DNA from: Welwitschia mirabilis
Taxonomy: Eukaryota; Gnetophyta; Gnetopsida; Welwitschiales
Direction: 5' to 3'
DNA: 64,000 nucleotides
Assembly: GCA_051453625.1 (NCBI GenBank)
Contig: JBOZIK010000001.1
Coordinates: 214,605,914 to 214,669,913 of the forward strand
The notes under the pieces were generated by a model. The model was not told the DNA's origin. It ran no database searches and saw only the letters and a list, made by a program, of their open reading frames with translations. Shown piece by piece: positions 59,499 to 64,000 of the stretch. Position numbers and translations under genes: made by a program. The stretch's first letter is position 1; every line of letters starts with the position of its first letter.

Positions 59499-62400
59499 AA
59501 ATCTTTGCTAGTGCAAAAACTATGATAAGTAATAACTAACATGGAAAAGAAATATTAAAGACAACATTCAAGTACGATGTAAGAATTTTTTTGGTAATAA
59601 TTTAAAAAAATAAAGCATTAGAAATGACTTTTTAGAATTTTTAAAGTGCAAATTTCATACTCCACAATCAAAGTTGAAGTTTCTCCTTAAAGTTTAGAAA
59701 TATAGAAAAATAAGTATAGAGTTTAAGAACAAATTGATGTAAGCTTTATTTCATGTCATTGTATTAAAAATAGAAAAAGCTTTATTTCATGTCACTGTAT
59801 TAAANNNNNNNNNNNNAATTAAAAAATGAAATATAATGTAAAATGAAACTATAATGGATAAGAGAAAAAATAGAAAATGCTAAAAGATGATAAATTGGAA
59901 GGAAATTATTATGAGAAATGGCTAAGTGGTAAGGCTCAAAAAATTATTTTTATTGATAAAAGAGATTAAGAGAAGAGGAAGATAAAGAGTTAAAAGGAAG
60001 AAAAGGTAGAAAAAAAGAAAATAGTAAAAATGAAGGTTATGAAGAAAGTNNNNNNNNNNNNNNNNNNNNNNNNNNNNNNNNNNNNNNNNNNNNNNNNNNN
60101 NNNNNNNNNNNNNNNNNNNNNNNNNNNNNNNNNNNNNNNNNNNNNNNNNTTAAAAGAAAGAAAAGGTAGAAAAAAAGAAAATAGTAAAAATGAAGGTTAT
60201 GAAGAAAGTGTCAAAATGAGATGGAAAATGGAGGAAGTGATATTCATCACAACAAATACATATGTACCTTAGGTATGCTTTATCATATAGATGAAAGAGT
60301 AAATGTATGTAACATGTAATGGTAAAATGAATGAAGATGACAAGAATGAAAGTGCAACTAAGACTCTATCATGGATGATATGAATAAATAAGACTATGAA
60401 AATAAAGCAATGGCTTAAAAACATTTATTCAATAATCGATCTAAGTGAAAACAAGAAAAGATACTAATAAAGTAAATTCATGTAAGTTAAGAGTAGTAAA
60501 AAACCTTAGGTAACAAATGTTGAAACAAGAAATTTATAAAAACCTACTAATCTCACCTTAAGTTCTTTCCAATACTTGTTCTTCTAAATTCATATGTGAC
60601 ATCCTATAAGAATTTGAGCATATTTAGCCTTTAATGTTGTGGAACCTTCTTCCAATAGAGTTAAAACATGTTTTATATAAATAAGTTACTACTCCATTGC
60701 TAGTGAGAATCTATATCCTTAATGAAGTTGAACATACTAAAAATGAAGCATTAGAGCTACATTAATAATGAGCATCCATAGCCCTAATGTAATTAATCAA
60801 ATAAAATTGATCAAAAGAATATGTAATTTTAGAGAAAAGATATTATTTTTATTTTGATTCTACTTTTCACATACACATACACACATAGATATATGCACAT
60901 AAGATAGATCATTAGCTTATTATCCTAATAAAGAAATAATATTATTCCCATAAATACTTAAAATAAATAGACATCATTAAAGTAGAAAAATCAACCTTTA
61001 TTTTCTTGATTCCAAACTAGAGACATAAAATTAATATAAGCCTTAACTAAAAAACTTAATGATAAAGATGCTTACTCTTGAGAAGCAACGATTCATCTAA
61101 TATTAACCAAAACCAAGAAATGAGAAAAATATCTTATTCATATTTATGTAAAAATTCTACTATGAAGGATTGATAAGTCCTATAAACTCTTAGTAATATG
61201 GATGATGTAATGAGTCTTATAAAGTAATGTCATGTTGGGAGAGGTGAGTGATAAGGTATAAACAAATGGTTGATTATTCTATGATGTGGGTGAAACTTGT
61301 AATTACCTATGTAAAAGGTCTTATGGTAATGATTATACATGTGGTAATTCTTGGATTGAGAGCTACACCATTAAGTGATATTGGTTTCATTATAACTAAA
61401 CCTTCCTAACCTAAGCTAAAACTAAAAGAAAAATATAATCTAAAATCAAGTAATGAAACTAAAAATTTCTTAAAATAAAGTCTTCTAGAGTGATGTCTAA
61501 AAAGAGACTTAAGATTATAAAGGTTAGAATAATTATGAGTATGTAATAACTTGGGAGGTTATCTATGTATGTTTACATATTTAGGAATATAAAATCTAAA
61601 AGAACATCAATGATAGTAGTGAAGTTTATGCTTTTAAGATTCGCAATGATCCATTCCTTACTTGTTTATGTTTTCTTAATAATTCTTCCAAGATATTATC
61701 TCGAGAAGAAGATAAAGATGAGTTGAAAACCACTAGACAAGATAAAAATTAATTAAAAGAATCATGCTTAAAGTTATTATAAAGTAATTCCAAATCCAAG
61801 AAAGTTTGTATTATTCATTAACACTTGAATCCTACTTAAAAGATAAAATGTTTTTCTCACAACGATGTTAAGAAAAAGGTAATGATCCTATAAATGTAGG
61901 ATTAGATATGATTTTTTTCCTTACTATTTATTTCTTCATTAAGGTTGCTACATGATGTATCCTCTAATCCATAACTCTTCCCAAGTAAGCATTTATCTTT
62001 TGATGATTACTTATGCTCTAATAATTGTTTATTCTTTACATTCTCATTGGTTACCTTCCATTCCTATAGGATGTGACTTAAGTATCATCAATTTAATCAT
62101 TCTTAATTATTTAAAGTTTTTTAAAACATTTCTAGGATTGAGTTTATGAAGCATAGAAGTTTGTCCTCTTCTTATTAGTTAAGTGTACTTATGATTTTAA
62201 CATTACTTTAGTTTAGTTCTTAAATAGTTTACTAAAGTTTTTGCAAGATATGAGAGGTTTCTTGATTGAATTGCACATGAGATTCCATAAACATTTCAAG
62301 GATGTCTTATAAGAAAGTTAAGAAGGATTGTTAAGCATTGTAAGATTAAAAGTATTAAGTAAATAATGAAGATGATAGAAGATAAGATGAATGATATTCA

Positions 62401-63594
62401 TAGAAAATTGAAAGATGCAAATTAAGGGGTAAAGAAAATTAATAGATTGATGAGAAATAAGGGTTATAAGGGGTGGTGAAAAATATAGAATTAAACTATT
62501 TTTATTGAAAATAAGTATTTTTAAAAAAAATATTATAATAAGGTTGATCTATTTATGAAGGAGGCTTCATATGTTAAAGATAATCACTTGTAATGCACTT
62601 AGTATTGAAAACATTCTAGAGTAAAAAATGTAATGGATTGTTTTCAAGAAATAATAAAGGGTTTACTTGGAATACTTCATTAGACTAATTTTCAAAAAAT
62701 AGACTATTTTCATAGTCAATGTTAAGTATTTTTTGAAGTTTCAAAGATATTTTTTATCATTAATTACTAAGATTATGTTTCTAACATATGTAATTTTGTT
62801 ACATTTCAAAAGGTCCTTAACAAGAAATATGAGACAAAGGTCCTAGCAAAGTTTGAGATTAAAATGCTTAGAAATGAGAAATAGTGGAACTAGTTTTTAA
62901 TAAAAAAGCCTTTAAAAAGGTAGACATTATGTTATGGATCATGTAAATGGATTGATACAAAAATAAGTAGAAAATAAAAAATTGGAATAATCATATCAAA
63001 GTAGGAGAAAATGAATGCCATAGTAAAATCCTAGAAAAATGGAAACTCAAAAAATGAAATAGAAGTTGAAAATTTAATATATACACATGCAATATTAAAA
63101 ATAAAATTTATGAGAAATAAAATTTATAGAATAGAAAAGAAGGGGAATATGATGATTATTCTCTATTTTGATTATTCTCAATTTCTTAGATTTTTTTGTT
63201 GCTTTATATTTCATTTGAAAGAATCTGGGAAAAAATTATATAACTAGTTATCATTTCATACAAGGAGATCAATATAATAGTGATATTTTAGGTTATAGCT
63301 AATATATTTAATGAAAACTTGAAAGAAATAAAAGTTAATGCTAGTATTTAGGTATCACTAGAAACAAAATGATACCTATCACTAGAGAGTACAAAAAGTA
63401 AAAGGAATGCAAACTAAATGCAAAAAAATGAGCACCAGTATGATTATCATTAGAATAAGACTTGTACCAACCACTAGAAAGTGAAGAAAATGAAAATAAT
63501 AGAAGCTAAAACGTAACAAAATGAAAATCTGTGTGTGCCCTACTAAAGCTATCATGATTTTATTCTCATACATAGTGCTAAAAAGATATCTAAG
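59499..63594. other. Probable interior of the family-C element; no gene recognised
   Basis: Both strands read without finding any retroviral motif. The plus frame spanning the gap at 60050-60149 is Lys-rich with unknown residues. Frames at 61952-62149 (plus) and 63382-63573 (minus) are hydrophobic, low-complexity and unsupported. A short direct duplication (GCTTTATTTCATGTCAYTGT) flanks 59743-59804. Confidence 0.45.
60050..60149. other. Assembly gap (100 N) flanked by a 60-base duplication
   Basis: The 60 bases at 59990-60049 recur at 60150-60209 with one G/A difference. Probably a false gap. Confidence 0.95.
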
Positions 63595-64000
63595 ATTAAG
63601 TTTTTACAAATAAAAACTAGATCTTTCATTATAGAAAGGACCTAGTATTTTTCTCTCCTTAGGGTAATTATGATAGTAAATAATAAAATAACACACNNNN
63701 NNNNAGAAAAATATATTCAAGAAAGGAAAATAGAAGTAAGAAGAAATGTTTAAAAGGATTAGAGATTAAAGCTAAGAATATGCATCGCTTTGAAAATCCA
63801 CCATAAACATAAAAATAATGGTAAAAGTTCCTATAATGAAAATAAATGTACTTTATTATTAAATTTGAAATGTTAAGCTTGGTCAACACTCAAGCATGGT
63901 GACATAACCTCATTTACTATATGAATGTTACTGGAACCTTTACATCATCTTAGTTCTCATAGCATATCCATATAAGGATGAAAAATAGGTTGCAATTTCA
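63595..64000 (-). repeat. Repeat family C, copy 2 (cut by the window end)
   Basis: Collinear with 58070-58460 in the same orientation, and running past the window edge. If family C is an LTR on the minus strand, this copy is the 5' LTR of the element. An 8-N gap is at 63697-63704. Confidence 0.55.

Noticed and set aside
60030-60272. Lys/Glu-rich 80-codon frame
   Set aside because: Spans a false gap with duplicated flanks; low-complexity purine sequence.

Overview
This is nuclear DNA of a land plant: one intact, intron-containing gene in about 60 kb of very AT-rich, decayed retrotransposon sequence. The long decayed LTR elements and ~100-N scaffold gaps suit a large plant genome, perhaps a gymnosperm, but no base in the window fixes the species. 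Everything is read by eye; no search or alignment was run.

The gene (21164-23035, + strand, four exons) encodes a 525-residue sugar transport protein (STP, MFS monosaccharide/H+ symporter). Its reading frame is intact across three short GT-AG introns, and it sits in a clearly GC-richer island (about 20790-23035).

Layout. 169-1558 and 6732-7936: two LTRs of one family in opposite orientation. 1559-6110: an Athila/Tat-like Ty3/gypsy gag-pol relic between them. 9548-10740: an unrecognised decayed reading frame. 10980-13420: an L1-like LINE ORF2 relic. 13421-20785: no recognisable gene. 25023-26260 and 54668-55925: a direct-repeat pair (family B). 28103-30058 and 41554-43712: two complete ~1.96-kb LTRs (family D) in direct orientation, with further partial copies at 44400-45450 and 51885-53520. 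Nested between the first two is a minus-strand Ty3/gypsy element (32353-37560) with both LTRs, a tRNA-Met-type primer site and all pol domains, all broken. 47900-48850: a second Athila/Tat-like protease relic. 58070-59488 and 63595-64000: another long repeat (family C), whose left copy ends at a purine tract on the minus strand.

The retroelement relics have lost catalytic residues and gained stops in a way that fits cytosine deamination. Nothing here amounts to a new multi-gene system. The best leads are a family-D LTR that has a purine tract on its left and a primer site on its right, tandem amplification of that primer site, a near-perfect 22-bp hairpin at 46256-46304, and a Ser replacing a sugar-contacting Asn in the transporter. 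Several 100-N gaps are flanked by duplicated sequence and are probably false gaps.
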